Origin: Oceanicella sp. SM1341
Lineage (GTDB): Bacteria > Pseudomonadota > Alphaproteobacteria > Rhodobacterales > Rhodobacteraceae
DNA: 64,000 nucleotides
Assembly: GCF_003448965.1 (NCBI RefSeq)
Contig: NZ_QRGC01000004.1
Coordinates: forward strand, 181,060 to 245,059
Direction: 5' to 3'
The position numbers were made by a program, and so were the translations under genes. Positions 43,203 through 52,219 of this stretch are shown here, in pieces (the first letter of the stretch is position 1; each line of letters begins with the position of its first letter). Under the pieces are notes generated by a model. That model ran no database searches and was not told the DNA's origin. It saw only the letters and a program-made list of their open reading frames with translations.

Positions 43203-44192
43203 TTACTTGATCAGGCCGATCTCGCGGGAGATGTCGGTGATCGAGGAGACCGAGTCGGCCACGAATTCCTGGAATTCCGGGCCGCGCAGGTCGAGCGGGG
43301 CGAGGCCGCTGTTGGCCATGATCTCCTTCCACTCGTCGGATTCGTAGACCTTGCCGATCGCGTCCACCCAGTAGTCATAGGCCTCGTCCGACATGTCGCC
43401 GGGGGCGTAGAAGCCGCGCCAGTTGGCGCCGATCACGTCGATGCCCTGCTCCCTCGCGGTGGGGAAGGAGGCGAAGTCACCCTCCAGCCGCTCGGGCGCC
43501 AGCACCGCGATCACCTTGATGTCGCCGGAGTCGACGAAGCCCTTGGCCTCCGATGCGTCGCCCGTGAAGGCCTGCACCGAGCCGGCGAGCAGCTGCGTCA
43601 CCGCCTCGCCGCCGCCGTTGAAGGCCACGTACTTGATCGAGCGCACGTCGGTGATGCCGGCGGCCTGGGCGGCCATCAGCACCTTGAGGTGGTCCCAGCC
43701 GCCCACGGCCGAGCCGCCGGCCACGGCCACCGAGCGCGGGTCGGCCTTCATCTGCTCCATCAGCTCGGGCAGCGTGTTGATCTCGCTGTCCTTCGCCACG
43801 GCGATGATGCCGTAATCCGCGCCCACGGAGGCGAGCCAGCGCACCTGGTCCATGGTGTTGCCGGGGTAGGCGCCCTGCGCGAGCCGGGTGGAGGTGGCCG
43901 AGGAGGCGGCCACGATCAGGTTCGGGTCATCGCCGCGCTTGGTGACCACCGAGGAGAAGGCCACGCCGCCGCCGCCGCCGGCGATGTTGGTGACCTGCAC
44001 CGTGCCGGGCACGAGGCCGAGGTCCTGCATGGCCTTGCCCACCTGGCGGCAGGTGAAGTCCCAGCCGCCGCCGGGGTTTGCCGGGGCGATGCACTCGGGC
44101 GTGGACGGCTCGAAGGCGAGGGTGGGGGCCGCGGCGGAGCACAGCACCGCGAAGGCGGCCAGGCTGCGGCGGATGAGAGGCGAGGTGAACAT
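43203..44192 (-). CDS. tctC: Tripartite tricarboxylate transporter binding protein TctC
   Basis: A 329-residue periplasmic binding protein (signal peptide ending near APTLAFEPS). The mature protein begins with CIAPANPGGGWDFTCRQVG, typical of the TctC/Bug family, which binds carboxylates through two water molecules. First gene of tctCBA, divergent from the tctDE regulatory pair. The start at 44192 is preceded by an AGGATC-like site. Citrate, tartrate or aromatic acids are all possible ligands. Confidence 0.93.
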   Translation of the reverse strand: MFTSPLIRRSLAAFAVLCSAAAPTLAFEPSTPECIAPANPGGGWDFTCRQVGKAMQDLGLVPGTVQVTNIAGGGGGVAFSSVVTKRGDDPNLIVAASSATSTRLAQGAYPGNTMDQVRWLASVGADYGIIAVAKDSEINTLPELMEQMKADPRSVAVAGGSAVGGWDHLKVLMAAQAAGITDVRSIKYVAFNGGGEAVTQLLAGSVQAFTGDASEAKGFVDSGDIKVIAVLAPERLEGDFASFPTAREQGIDVIGANWRGFYAPGDMSDEAYDYWVDAIGKVYESDEWKEIMANSGLAPLDLRGPEFQEFVADSVSSITDISREIGLIK

Positions 44193-44397
44193 CGAGATCC
44201 TCCGTTTGTATTCTCGTTTGTTGTCTCGTTCTGCCCGGGGCGCCATCGCGTGGCACACGGGGGCCGGGACCCGAGCGCCTAACGTGTAAAGCTTTCGCGA
44301 ACCTTTCAGCGCCGCGCGGCGATGCCTTCACCCCGCCCGCGCGCTGGTCTATGGTCGGCGCCCCGCCAGCCCGCCTGTTCCGGTGCGGAGGAGCCCG

Positions 44398-45069
44398 ATG
44401 CGCGTTCTGCTTCTCGAAGACACGAGTGACGTGGCCGAGGCCATCGTGGCCAGCCTCGCGCGACGTGGTGCGGCGGTGGACCATGCCGACACGCTGGCAA
44501 GGGCGCGCGACGCGCTGGCGGTGCAGGATTACGACGTGGCGATCCTCGACATAAACCTCCCCGACGGATCGGGCACCGAGCTGCTGCGCGAGATGCGCGG
44601 CGCGCGCAACGCGACCCCCGTGCTGATGCTCACCGCCCGCATCGAGGTGGAGGACCGCATCGCCGCCCTCGACACCGGGGCGGACGACTACCTGGTCAAG
44701 CCGTTCGACCTGCGCGAGCTCGAGGCGAGGGTGCGCGCCCTCGCCCGCCGCGCCACGCCGGACCGGGGCGGCGAGATCGCCTTCGGCGACCTTGCCTTCG
44801 ACCCCGCGGGCCGCACGCTCAGCGTGTCGGGCCGGCCGGTGGCGCTCACCCGCCGCGAGCTGAGCCTGTTCGAGGTGCTGATCGCGAACCGCGGCCGGGT
44901 GATGTCGAAGGAGCGCATCTTCGAGCGCATGTTCCCCTTCGACGAGGAGGAGGTCGGCCTCACCGCCATCGAGATCTACGTCGCCCGGGTGCGGCGCAAG
45001 ATCGAGGGCAGCCGTGTCTCCATCCGCACCCTGCGCGGGCTCGGCTACCAGCTCGTCGCCGATGAGTGA
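44398..45069 (+). CDS. tctD: TctD-like OmpR-family response regulator
   Basis: A 223-residue regulator. The receiver has Asp in VAILDINLPDGSG and Lys in DDYLVKPFDLRE; the C-terminal winged helix ends in RTLRGLGYQLVADE. It is divergent from tctCBA and overlaps the kinase gene by 8 nt, as in known tct loci where TctDE activates the transporter. In the divergent region the similar segments AAAGCTTTCGC and ACCTTTCAGCGC (about 44287-44311) could be part of its binding site. Confidence 0.92.
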   Translation: MRVLLLEDTSDVAEAIVASLARRGAAVDHADTLARARDALAVQDYDVAILDINLPDGSGTELLREMRGARNATPVLMLTARIEVEDRIAALDTGADDYLVKPFDLRELEARVRALARRATPDRGGEIAFGDLAFDPAGRTLSVSGRPVALTRRELSLFEVLIANRGRVMSKERIFERMFPFDEEEVGLTAIEIYVARVRRKIEGSRVSIRTLRGLGYQLVADE

Positions 45070-46483
45070 GGCCGCCGCCCCCCCGAAGCTGCGGCCCCGG
45101 GTGGCCTCCATCGGCACCCGCCTCGCGCTCGCCGTGGCGCTCATCCTCTCGGGCGGCGGCGTGGTGGTGACCTTCGCCGCCCTCGCCTACGGGCGGGACG
45201 CGGCGCACGAGGCGTTCGACCGGCTGCTGGTGGGCGCGGCAAACCAGATCGCCGGCGCCATCCGCATCCAGGGCGGCGAGGTGATCGTCGACATCCCGGT
45301 CTCGGCCTTCGAGCTGATGGCCCTCGCCCCGGAGGACCGAGTGGCCTGGCGCGTGGTGGGGCCCGGCGGCGTCACCCTCACCGGCTACGACGAGGTGGGC
45401 CGCCCGGCCCGGGCCACCGCCGACACGGTGTTCTACAACGGCGAGTTCCGCGGCGAGCGGGCGCGCTACGTCTCCGTGCGCCGCCGCTTCGCCGAGCGCG
45501 CCTTCTCCGGCACGGTCGACGTGATCGTGGGCCACACCATGCGCGCGCGGGACGCGCTGGCCTGGGACATCACCAGCAAGGCGCTGCTGGTGCTGGGCCT
45601 TGCCGGGGTGCTGATGGTGGGGCTCGCGGTGTTTGCCATCCGCTCCGCCCTCGCCCCCCTGCGCCGCATCGAGGCCGCCCTCTCCTGGCGCGACCCGCAC
45701 GACCTCACGCCGCTGGAGGTCGACCTGCCGCGCGAGACGGCGATCATCGTCACCGCGATCAACCGCTTCATGGCGCGGCTGAACGACCAGATGCAGGGCC
45801 AGCGCCGGCTCATCGCCGATGCCTCGCACCAGCTGCGCACCCCGGTGGCCGCCCTGCGCGCGCAGGCCGAGCTCGCCGCCGAGGAGGAGGACCCCGCGCG
45901 CCTGCGCGCCATCCTCGCCCGCATCCGCGACCGGGCGGTGGGCCTGTCGCGCCTCACCAGCCAGCTGCTGAACCACGCGCTCATCATCCACCGCGCCGAG
46001 GCCGAGCCCGCCGGGCTCATCGACCTGCGCACCGTCGCCATCCGCACCGCGGAGGAGAGCGACCACGAGCTGTTCTCCTCCGGCGCCGACCTGGCACTCG
46101 ATGTGCCCGAGGATCCGGTCTGGGTGCGGGGCGATGCGCTCTCGCTCACCGAGGCCTGCAAGAACCTGGTGAACAACGCCTTCCGCCACGGCAGCCCGCC
46201 GGTGGTGCTGCGCGTGGCGGCGGCGCAGGGCGGGCGGGTGCGCATCGGCGTGCGCGACCGCGGCGCCGGCCCGCCGGAAGACCACTGGCGCGACGCCGGC
46301 GCCCGCTTCTCCCGCACCGCGGGGGTGACACCGGACGGCGCGGGCCTCGGCCTCGCCATCGTCCACGCGGTGGCGAAGGCGCATTCCGGCCGGCTGGTGT
46401 TCGAGGCCGGCGCCCGCGGCGGCTTCGAGGCCGGGCTCGACCTTCCCGCCGCCGCCGGCCCGGCGGGGGAGGCCGAGCCATGA
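45062..46483 (+). CDS. tctE: TctE-like sensor histidine kinase
   Basis: A 473-residue kinase. Two membrane segments (LALAVALILSGGGVVVTFAA and ALLVLGLAGVLMVGLAVFAI) flank a periplasmic 2CSK_N-type sensor domain. The H-box is ADASHQLRTPVAAL (His256), the N-box ACKNLVNNAFRHG, then DRGAGP and GAGLGLAIV. It pairs with TctD and should sense the carboxylate, perhaps through the binding protein encoded downstream. Its stop codon overlaps a linker ORF (ATGA at 46480-46483). Confidence 0.92.
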   Translation: MSEAAAPPKLRPRVASIGTRLALAVALILSGGGVVVTFAALAYGRDAAHEAFDRLLVGAANQIAGAIRIQGGEVIVDIPVSAFELMALAPEDRVAWRVVGPGGVTLTGYDEVGRPARATADTVFYNGEFRGERARYVSVRRRFAERAFSGTVDVIVGHTMRARDALAWDITSKALLVLGLAGVLMVGLAVFAIRSALAPLRRIEAALSWRDPHDLTPLEVDLPRETAIIVTAINRFMARLNDQMQGQRRLIADASHQLRTPVAALRAQAELAAEEEDPARLRAILARIRDRAVGLSRLTSQLLNHALIIHRAEAEPAGLIDLRTVAIRTAEESDHELFSSGADLALDVPEDPVWVRGDALSLTEACKNLVNNAFRHGSPPVVLRVAAAQGGRVRIGVRDRGAGPPEDHWRDAGARFSRTAGVTPDGAGLGLAIVHAVAKAHSGRLVFEAGARGGFEAGLDLPAAAGPAGEAEP

Positions 46484-46692
46484 GCGCCCCCCGTTCCGGT
46501 CGCCACGCCCCCCGCCGCGGTGTTCGCCCGACCCCGCGCCGGCCCGGCACCGCGCCCGTCCGCTTCCGGGCCGCCGCCTGTCCCGTGCCCGGCCCGCGCG
46601 GGGGCGGGGCGCAGCCGCTTCCGGGCCTGAAGGGCCGCGCGGAACGCCCCTTTCCCGCGCCGGCGCGCGCCCGTCCGGAGGCCTGTCGATGA
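46480..46692 (+). CDS. Linker ORF of 70 codons between tctE and a binding-protein gene
   Basis: ATG 46480 overlaps the tctE stop (ATGA), and the TGA at 46690-46692 overlaps the ATG of the next gene (ATGA at 46689-46692), so the frame fills the gap exactly. The 70-residue product is Arg/Pro/Ala/Gly-rich (starts MSAPRSGRHAPRR) and matches nothing I know. Composition and double overlap are the same as in the linkers of the thiamine operon. Unlike thiO, the downstream gene has its own good GGAGG site (46677-46681). Confidence 0.45.
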   Translation: MSAPRSGRHAPRRGVRPTPRRPGTAPVRFRAAACPVPGPRGGGAQPLPGLKGRAERPFPAPARARPEACR

Positions 46693-47798
46693 CGCGGTTC
46701 GCGGCCCTGCTCTGCCTGCTTGCCCTGGCCTGCGCGGGCGCCGCCGCCCGGGCGCAGGACCACCCGCCGGAGCCCATAGGCCGGCGCGGGCCGGAGCCTG
46801 TCGCGCCGGAGGCGGTGGCGCAGTTCGGCGATCTGCGCGACCCGATCGTGATGCGCGGCGCGGTGGACATCGGCGCGATCACCCCGGTGCTGCGCGCCTT
46901 CCTCGCCACCCGGGCCGACCTCGGCATCCGCTACGAGCAATGGGGCTCGAACCCGCTGGGAACCGAGACGCGCGCGGGCTGCGCGGGCCGCGCCCCCGCC
47001 GCCGACCTGGTGATGAGCTCGGCCGCCGACCAGCAGGTGAAGCTGGTGAACGACGGCTGCGCCCGCGCCCATGTCTCGGAGGCCACGGCCCGGCTCGCCC
47101 CGGCGGAGAACTGGCGCAACGAGCTCTTCGGCATCACCCGCGAGCCGGCGGTGATCATCTACAACCGCCGCCTCGTGCGGCCGGAGGAGGCGCCGCGCTC
47201 ACGCGATGACCTGCTCGACCTGCTGCGCCCCGACCCCACCCGCTTCGCCGGCCGCGTGGGCACCTACGACATCGAGGCCTCGGGCCTGGGCTATCTCTTC
47301 GCCTTCGCCGATTCGCAGCAGGCCACCACCTTCGGCAGCCTGCTCGAGGCCTTCGGGCGCACCGGGGCCATCGCCACCTGCTGCTCCTCCGAGATCACCG
47401 ATGCGGTGATCTCCGGGCGGCTGCTGATCGGCTACAACATCCTGGGCTCCTACGCCCTCGCGCGCGCGGCCACGAACCCGGACCTCGCGGTGGTCGCGCC
47501 GCAGGACTACACGCTGGTGCTCAGCCGCGCCGCCTTCATCCCGCGCCAGGCCCGCCACCCGGAGGGGGCGGCGGCGCTGCTCGACTTCCTGCTCTCCGAC
47601 CGGGGCCGGGCCGAGCTCACCCGCGCCCGGCTCATCGTGCGCTTCGGCGCGCCGGAGGAGGCCGACCTCGACATGCCGGACGGCGCCTCCTCCATCCTGC
47701 GGCTGATCCCGCTCAGCGCCGCCCTGCTCGCCGCCGACGACCGGCAGAAGAAGCGGCTCTTCACCGAGCGCTGGCGCGACAACCTGCGCACGGAGTGA
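46689..47798 (+). CDS. Periplasmic substrate-binding protein linked to TctDE
   Basis: A 369-residue exported protein (signal peptide ending near AAARAQDHPP) with the fold of ABC-type binding proteins for iron or phosphate. It has YEQWGSNPLGTETRAG near the N-terminus of the mature part and WRNELFGITREPAVIIYNRR. Cysteines occur in AGCAGRA, NDGCARA and IATCCSSE. No transporter genes accompany it; its place in the same transcript as tctDE suggests it presents a ligand to the TctE sensor domain. That role is inference. Confidence 0.82.
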   Translation: MTRFAALLCLLALACAGAAARAQDHPPEPIGRRGPEPVAPEAVAQFGDLRDPIVMRGAVDIGAITPVLRAFLATRADLGIRYEQWGSNPLGTETRAGCAGRAPAADLVMSSAADQQVKLVNDGCARAHVSEATARLAPAENWRNELFGITREPAVIIYNRRLVRPEEAPRSRDDLLDLLRPDPTRFAGRVGTYDIEASGLGYLFAFADSQQATTFGSLLEAFGRTGAIATCCSSEITDAVISGRLLIGYNILGSYALARAATNPDLAVVAPQDYTLVLSRAAFIPRQARHPEGAAALLDFLLSDRGRAELTRARLIVRFGAPEEADLDMPDGASSILRLIPLSAALLAADDRQKKRLFTERWRDNLRTE

Positions 47799-47814
47799 GC
47801 GGGGCGGGGCAGGC

Positions 47815-48480
47815 CTACTCCGCCGCGGGCTCGGCGGGCCGCAGCTCCTGCCAGCGCGCGAGGGTCATGGAGGGAAGCTCGAACCGGTCGCGGATGGTGG
47901 CATAGCCCTGGCCGCCCATGCGCCCCACCGCATCGAGCCGCGCGGGGTCGATGTGCAGCCGCTCGTTCAGCAGGTCCTCGCGCACATGCATGGTGAGCAC
48001 CTCGCCCAGCACGATCTCGCGCGAGCGGCCGATGTTGAGCGTGGTGTGGTTGCGGCACTCGAAGGCCACCGGCGCCTCGGCGATGTAGGGGCTGCCCACG
48101 CGCACGCCCGGCGCTGCGGTGAGCCCGGCCTCGGCCAGCTCGTCCACCTCCGGCGGAAACGGCAGCGCGGTGACGTTCATTGCCTCCACCGTGGCGAAAT
48201 CGACGATGTTCACGGTGAATTCCTGGGTGGCGCGGATATTGGCCGCCGTGTCCTTCATGCGCATGTCGGCGTGGTTTTCCACGCCGATGGCCAGCAGCGC
48301 GGGGTCGTGCGAGAGCACGTTGAAGAAGCTGTAGGGGGCGGCATTCACCCGGCCTTCGGTGTCGACCGTGGTGATCCAGGCGATGGGGCGGGGCACCACG
48401 GAGCCGATCAGCAGCTTGTAGCGCTCCACGGGGGCGAGCGTGTCGAAGTCGAAGCGGCGGCGCGGGGCGGCAGCACTCAT
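47815..48480 (-). CDS. Flavin reductase family protein
   Basis: A 221-residue FMN-binding split-barrel protein of the flavin reductase-like family. The N-terminal part LIGSVVPRPIAWITTVDTEG and NAAPYSFFNVLSHDPALLAI are typical flavin-contacting segments; AFECRNHTTLNIGRSREIVL follows. It could supply reduced flavin to a monooxygenase or act on its own. It ends 16 nt from the convergent binding-protein gene. Substrate unknown. Confidence 0.88.
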   Translation of the reverse strand: MSAAAPRRRFDFDTLAPVERYKLLIGSVVPRPIAWITTVDTEGRVNAAPYSFFNVLSHDPALLAIGVENHADMRMKDTAANIRATQEFTVNIVDFATVEAMNVTALPFPPEVDELAEAGLTAAPGVRVGSPYIAEAPVAFECRNHTTLNIGRSREIVLGEVLTMHVREDLLNERLHIDPARLDAVGRMGGQGYATIRDRFELPSMTLARWQELRPAEPAAE

Positions 48481-48999
48481 GGCGGGGTCCTCATCGGTCT
48501 GGGCGCCGCGGCGGCGGCGGCATCACTGTGGCCGGCCCCCCGGGCAGGGGGTGGCAGTACCGGCCCGGTTCTGGCCCGTATGCAAAGGATTGTCAAGATT
48601 GTATCCAATATGATGGCCGGAATGTATCGGATCCGCGCCCCATGCCTCATGTCGCTTCCGGTCGATCGGGCCGGGCCCCGCCGCACAGTCCGTCCCGATG
48701 GCAAGCTCGATTGGCAGCGCGCGCTGGCGCCCGGAGATCTCCGCCCGCGCGGTGCGGGGGGGGGGGCGGACCGGGCCCGGCCGGACCTGCCTCCGGCAGA
48801 GCGGCATCGGCGAGCCGTGGAGCGCCCGCTCGACAGGCGCCTCGCCGGCCCGAAAACGCGGGGCGCGCAGGCGACCGCCGGGGTGCGGCGGAACCGGGGA
48901 TCCTGCCGGAAGCCCCCGGTTGAAGGGCGCACCCGCGCCGGCCCGTTCCGACCCGACGAGACCGGCCCCCGGGGCGTCCGGCGCCGGAGCGGGGGAGGC
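48481..48999. other. Intergenic stretch of about 0.5 kb upstream of the flavin reductase gene
   Basis: No gene is recognisable. The part at about 48575-48650 is AT-richer and carries GGATTGTCAAGATTGTATCC. Read on the minus strand this gives TTGACA, a good -35 element for the flavin reductase gene, though its -10 is poor. A run of eleven G lies at 48756-48766. The rest is GC-rich and unstructured to the eye. Confidence 0.5.
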
Positions 49000-49656
49000 T
49001 CAGCCGCGGGACAGCGCATCCCAGGCGGCCACGGCGGCGCGGGCGCGCGCGCCCACCTCGGCCGCGGTGTAGCCGGGCTTGTAAAGGCTCGAGCCCAGGC
49101 CGAAGGCGCCGGTGCCCGCGGCCACGTACTCGGCGAAATCGGTCTCCGACACGCCGCCCACGGCGCCCACCACCGTGCCCGCCGGCAGCACCGCGCGCAG
49201 GGCGCGGATGCCGGAGGGGCCGAGCACGCTCGCGGGGAAGAACTTCAGTGCCGAGGCGCCGGCCTTCAGCGCGGTGAAGGCCTCGGTGATGGTGAACACC
49301 CCCGGCATGGTGACCATGCCCAGCGTGGTGGCGCGGGCGATCACCGCGGGCTCGACGTTCGGGCTCACCACCAGGTTGCCGCCAGCGCCGTGCAGCCGGT
49401 CCACCTCGGCGGGCTCCAGCACCGTGCCGGCGCCCACGAGGCAGCCTGCCGGGGCCAGCTTTCTCGCGAGCGTGATGGAGCGGAACGGGTCGGGCGAGTT
49501 CAGCGGCACTTCCAGCGCCTCGAACCCCGCCTCGACGAGCGCCTCGGCGATGCCCTCGATCTCGTGCGGGGCGACCCCGCGCAGGATGGCGACGAGCGGG
49601 CGGCGCGGGGCGGGCCAGGGGGTGCTTGGGGTCATGTCTCGGGTGTCTCCGGTCAT
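49000..49656 (-). CDS. dgoA: 2-dehydro-3-deoxy-6-phosphogalactonate aldolase
   Basis: A 218-residue class I aldolase of the KDPG/KHG family. The Schiff-base Lys is in SALKFFPASVLG. The segment LEVPLNSPDP is the form typical of DgoA (KDPGal aldolase) rather than of Eda. It splits 2-keto-3-deoxy-6-phosphogalactonate into pyruvate and glyceraldehyde 3-phosphate. The start at 49656 overlaps the stop of the kinase gene (ATGA), and the kinase makes its substrate. Confidence 0.9.
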   Translation of the reverse strand: MTGDTRDMTPSTPWPAPRRPLVAILRGVAPHEIEGIAEALVEAGFEALEVPLNSPDPFRSITLARKLAPAGCLVGAGTVLEPAEVDRLHGAGGNLVVSPNVEPAVIARATTLGMVTMPGVFTITEAFTALKAGASALKFFPASVLGPSGIRALRAVLPAGTVVGAVGGVSETDFAEYVAAGTGAFGLGSSLYKPGYTAAEVGARARAAVAAWDALSRG

Positions 49657-50570
49657 CGGGTCTGCCACAGGCGCGTGGCGGCGGCGAAGAGCCCGGCACG
49701 CGCCGCGGCGTCCGCATCCACGCGCCGCACGCCGCAGCCGGCAAGGGCAAGGGCTGCCGCGTAGCGCGCGGCGATGGCGCCGGAGGCGATCAGCGTCACC
49801 TCCTCCGGCAGGGGAGCGGCGGCGCGGGCCGCGGCGATCTCGGCGCCGATCAGCAGGCCGGAGAGCGTGGCCCCGCCGCTGCCGGGCGCCGCGAAGCCCA
49901 GCAGCCCGCCGGCGCGGATGCGGAAGAACTCCGCCACCAGCGCCTCGGGCCGGGCCAGCGCCCGGCGCACCGCGGCCTCGAAGGCCGCCTCGGCCTCCTC
50001 GCCTTCCCCCGCGGCCTCCATCGAGTGGCTCAGGATGGTGTGGCGGCTGATCGCCGAATAGAACTCCCCGGTCATCACTGTGGAGAAGCCCTCCACGCGG
50101 TCGCCGTCGAGCCGCACCCACTTGGAATGCGTGCCGGGCATGCAGGCGAGGCCGGGGCCGCTGGCGCCGGCGAAGGCGCCGAGAAGCTGGGTTTCCTCGC
50201 CGCGCATCACGTCTGGCGCCGCCGGGTCGCGCTGCGCCATGCCGGGCAGGATGCGCACCTCGCGCGCGGCATGCCCCGGCCGGGCCGAGACATCGGCCAC
50301 CGCGTGCAGCGCCGCCGGCGTGTCGACATAGGGCGCCTCCACCCAGCCCTGCCGCGCGCCGGCCATGCCGCAGACCACCACCGGCAGTCCTTCCGGCGCG
50401 CCGAGGGCGGCGAGATGCCCCTCCAGCACCGCGCCGAAGCCTCCTGCCGCGACCTGCGACATGCCCTCGCCGCTGCGCCGCTCGGCCAGCGGCGCGCCGG
50501 TGCCGTCGAGCAGCCATATGCGGAAGCTCGAGGTGCCCCAGTCCGCCGCCGCGCAGAAGGCCGCGCTCAT
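49653..50570 (-). CDS. dgoK: 2-dehydro-3-deoxygalactonokinase
   Basis: A 305-residue DgoK-family kinase. ADWGTSSFRIWLLDGTGAPL at the N-terminus is the ATPase phosphate-1 motif, CMPGTHSKWVRL and MTGEFYSAISRHTIL are family signatures. It phosphorylates 2-keto-3-deoxygalactonate. The gene is divergent from an IclR-type regulator, and their shared control region has two TATCCGGAA boxes. No galactonate dehydratase lies in the window. Confidence 0.92.
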   Translation of the reverse strand: MSAAFCAAADWGTSSFRIWLLDGTGAPLAERRSGEGMSQVAAGGFGAVLEGHLAALGAPEGLPVVVCGMAGARQGWVEAPYVDTPAALHAVADVSARPGHAAREVRILPGMAQRDPAAPDVMRGEETQLLGAFAGASGPGLACMPGTHSKWVRLDGDRVEGFSTVMTGEFYSAISRHTILSHSMEAAGEGEEAEAAFEAAVRRALARPEALVAEFFRIRAGGLLGFAAPGSGGATLSGLLIGAEIAAARAAAPLPEEVTLIASGAIAARYAAALALAGCGVRRVDADAAARAGLFAAATRLWQTR

Positions 50571-50665
50571 TCCGCCGGCCTCCGCGGCGCTTGCGCCGGC
50601 CCGTGTCCTGCCCTCACCATGGCTCTCGCTCCCCCGGCTCCGGAGGGAGTCGCGCAAGCGACAGT

Positions 50666-50708
50666 TCCACTATCCGGAATTGACTTCTGTTATCCGGAAC
50701 GATAGAAA
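50666..50708. promoter_or_regulatory. IclR-type operator and divergent promoter of dgoKA and the regulator gene
   Basis: TATCCGGAA occurs at 50671-50679 and 50691-50699, 20 bp apart in direct orientation. On the plus strand TTGACT (50680-50685) and TAGAAA (50703-50708) are 17 bp apart and form a fair sigma-70 promoter for the regulator, with the second box in its spacer. The extended first box TCCACTATCCGGAA (50666-50679) recurs with one mismatch upstream of the transporter operon at 61775. Confidence 0.7.
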
Positions 50709-50861
50709 CCTGCGGTGGTGCCTGTCAAGCCGCGGCCCGGGGGGGCGCCGCGGCGGATGTGACGGGGGAGGGGACGGCAGCCTGCCCCGGCGCAGGCCGC
50801 CGGCAGGGTGCGGAGCGCGGTTTCGGGCAGGGCCCGGGGCCGGGCGCAGGCGGGAGCGGAC

Positions 50862-51662
50862 ATGGGACGACGCGCAGCGGGCGACAGTGGCCCGGAACGG
50901 CAGACGGGCACGCTGGGCAAGGCCGTCGAGGTGCTCGAGATCATTGCCTCGGCCGAGGGGCCGATGCGCTTCACCGACATTCTCGCCCGCTCCGACCAGC
51001 CGCGCGGCACGCTGCACCGCCAGCTCACGAACCTCGCCGCCGAGGGGCTGGTGACAGCCGACCGCGGGCATTCCTACTCGCTGGGCCTGCGGCTGCTGAA
51101 ATTCGCCTCCCGCGCCTGGGCCGACAACGCCTTCCGCGCCGTGGCCGAGCCCTACCTGCGCCGCCTGCACGAGGCCACCGGCGAGACCGTGCATCTCGCG
51201 GTGCTCGCCGGCGACGAGATGATCTACCTCGACAAGGTGGAGAGCCGGAAGGCGGTGCGCATGCACTCGCAGATCGGCAACACCGCGCCGCTGCACTGCA
51301 CCGGCGTGGGCAAGGCCGCGCTCTCCACCCTCGAGCCCGACGAGCTGGCGCTGGTGGTGGGCCGGCTGAGCTACGAACGCTTCACCGAGAACACCCTCCC
51401 CGGCCCCGGCCCCCTGCTCGACGAGCTCGCCCGGGTGCGCGCCGAGGGCGTGGCCTATGACCGCGAGGAGCACGGCCCCGGTATCCGCTGCGTCGCCGCG
51501 CCCATCCCCTCCTCCGGGCGCAGCCGGGCGGCGGGGCTCTCGGTCACCGGCCCGATCTTCCGCGCCGGCGAGGAGCGCATGCAGCTCTGGGCCGGTCTCG
51601 TGCGCGATGTCGCCGCCGAGGTGACCGAGGAACTGCGCGCCCGCCTCGGCCCCCGCGCCTGA
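50862..51662 (+). CDS. IclR-family transcriptional regulator
   Basis: A 266-residue regulator with a winged HTH at about residues 20-80 (MRFTDILARSDQPRGTLHRQ) and the IclR effector domain after it (LHEATGETVHLAVLAGDEMI, LHCTGVGKAALSTLEPDEL). Members control sugar-acid and aromatic catabolism. Divergence from dgoK and the shared boxes suggest that it regulates dgoKA, itself and the distant transporter operon. Start at ATG 50862; a start near 50808 is possible. Confidence 0.92.
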   Translation: MGRRAAGDSGPERQTGTLGKAVEVLEIIASAEGPMRFTDILARSDQPRGTLHRQLTNLAAEGLVTADRGHSYSLGLRLLKFASRAWADNAFRAVAEPYLRRLHEATGETVHLAVLAGDEMIYLDKVESRKAVRMHSQIGNTAPLHCTGVGKAALSTLEPDELALVVGRLSYERFTENTLPGPGPLLDELARVRAEGVAYDREEHGPGIRCVAAPIPSSGRSRAAGLSVTGPIFRAGEERMQLWAGLVRDVAAEVTEELRARLGPRA

Positions 51663-52219
51663 GGGTGCTTCACGCGATGGACCGGCTCGGCCGGGCGGCA
51701 CCCCCGCCGTGGCACGGGCCGGGAAGCGGCCCCGCGCGCGGCGCTGCACGGTGCCGCGGGCGCGGGCCGATCCGGCGCCCCCGGGCGAGGGATGCCGACC
51801 ACCGCTGCGGCGGGAGCGCGGGCGTTCCGGCGCCGGCTTCCCGGTAGCAGGGGCGGCCGGAACCCGGGCGTCAGGCGCCGGGGTGGCAATCGGCCTCGCC
51901 TGCGCATGGCTTCCGGCCTGGCCGGATGCCGTCTGCATCACGGTGACGCGACGCGGCCTGGCCGCGGGTGCCGGGTCCGTCCGGCCCGGTGCCCGGGCCT
52001 GTTCCGCATGCGGGACGCCGCCTGGCCTGCGTGATGCCCCCCCGATGCCGGCGTGATGCCGGCGGCCGGCGCCCTTCCGGCCCATGCGGACCCGGACCTG
52101 TCTCCGGGGCGCCCCGCCCCTACGGGAAGCGCGCAGACGAGGCGGCGCCCGCGCTCGCCCCGGGGCTTTTGCCCGGCGCGTGCCCGTGCCATCAAGGGGC
52201 AGGCCAGCAGGGGGACAGA
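51663..52219. other. Intergenic stretch of about 0.55 kb without a recognisable gene
   Basis: GC-rich sequence in which all frames stay largely open with Arg/Pro/Gly-rich products. It holds no recognisable domain and no clear tandem repeat, only scattered copies of short words such as GATGCCGGCG. The promoter of the amidohydrolase gene must lie at the right end, or the gene is read from the regulator transcript. Confidence 0.55.

Noticed and set aside
48756..48766. G11 tract as a phase-variation switch
   Set aside because: The run lies in a gap without a gene and too far from the flavin reductase start to change its frame; an influence on its promoter cannot be argued from sequence.
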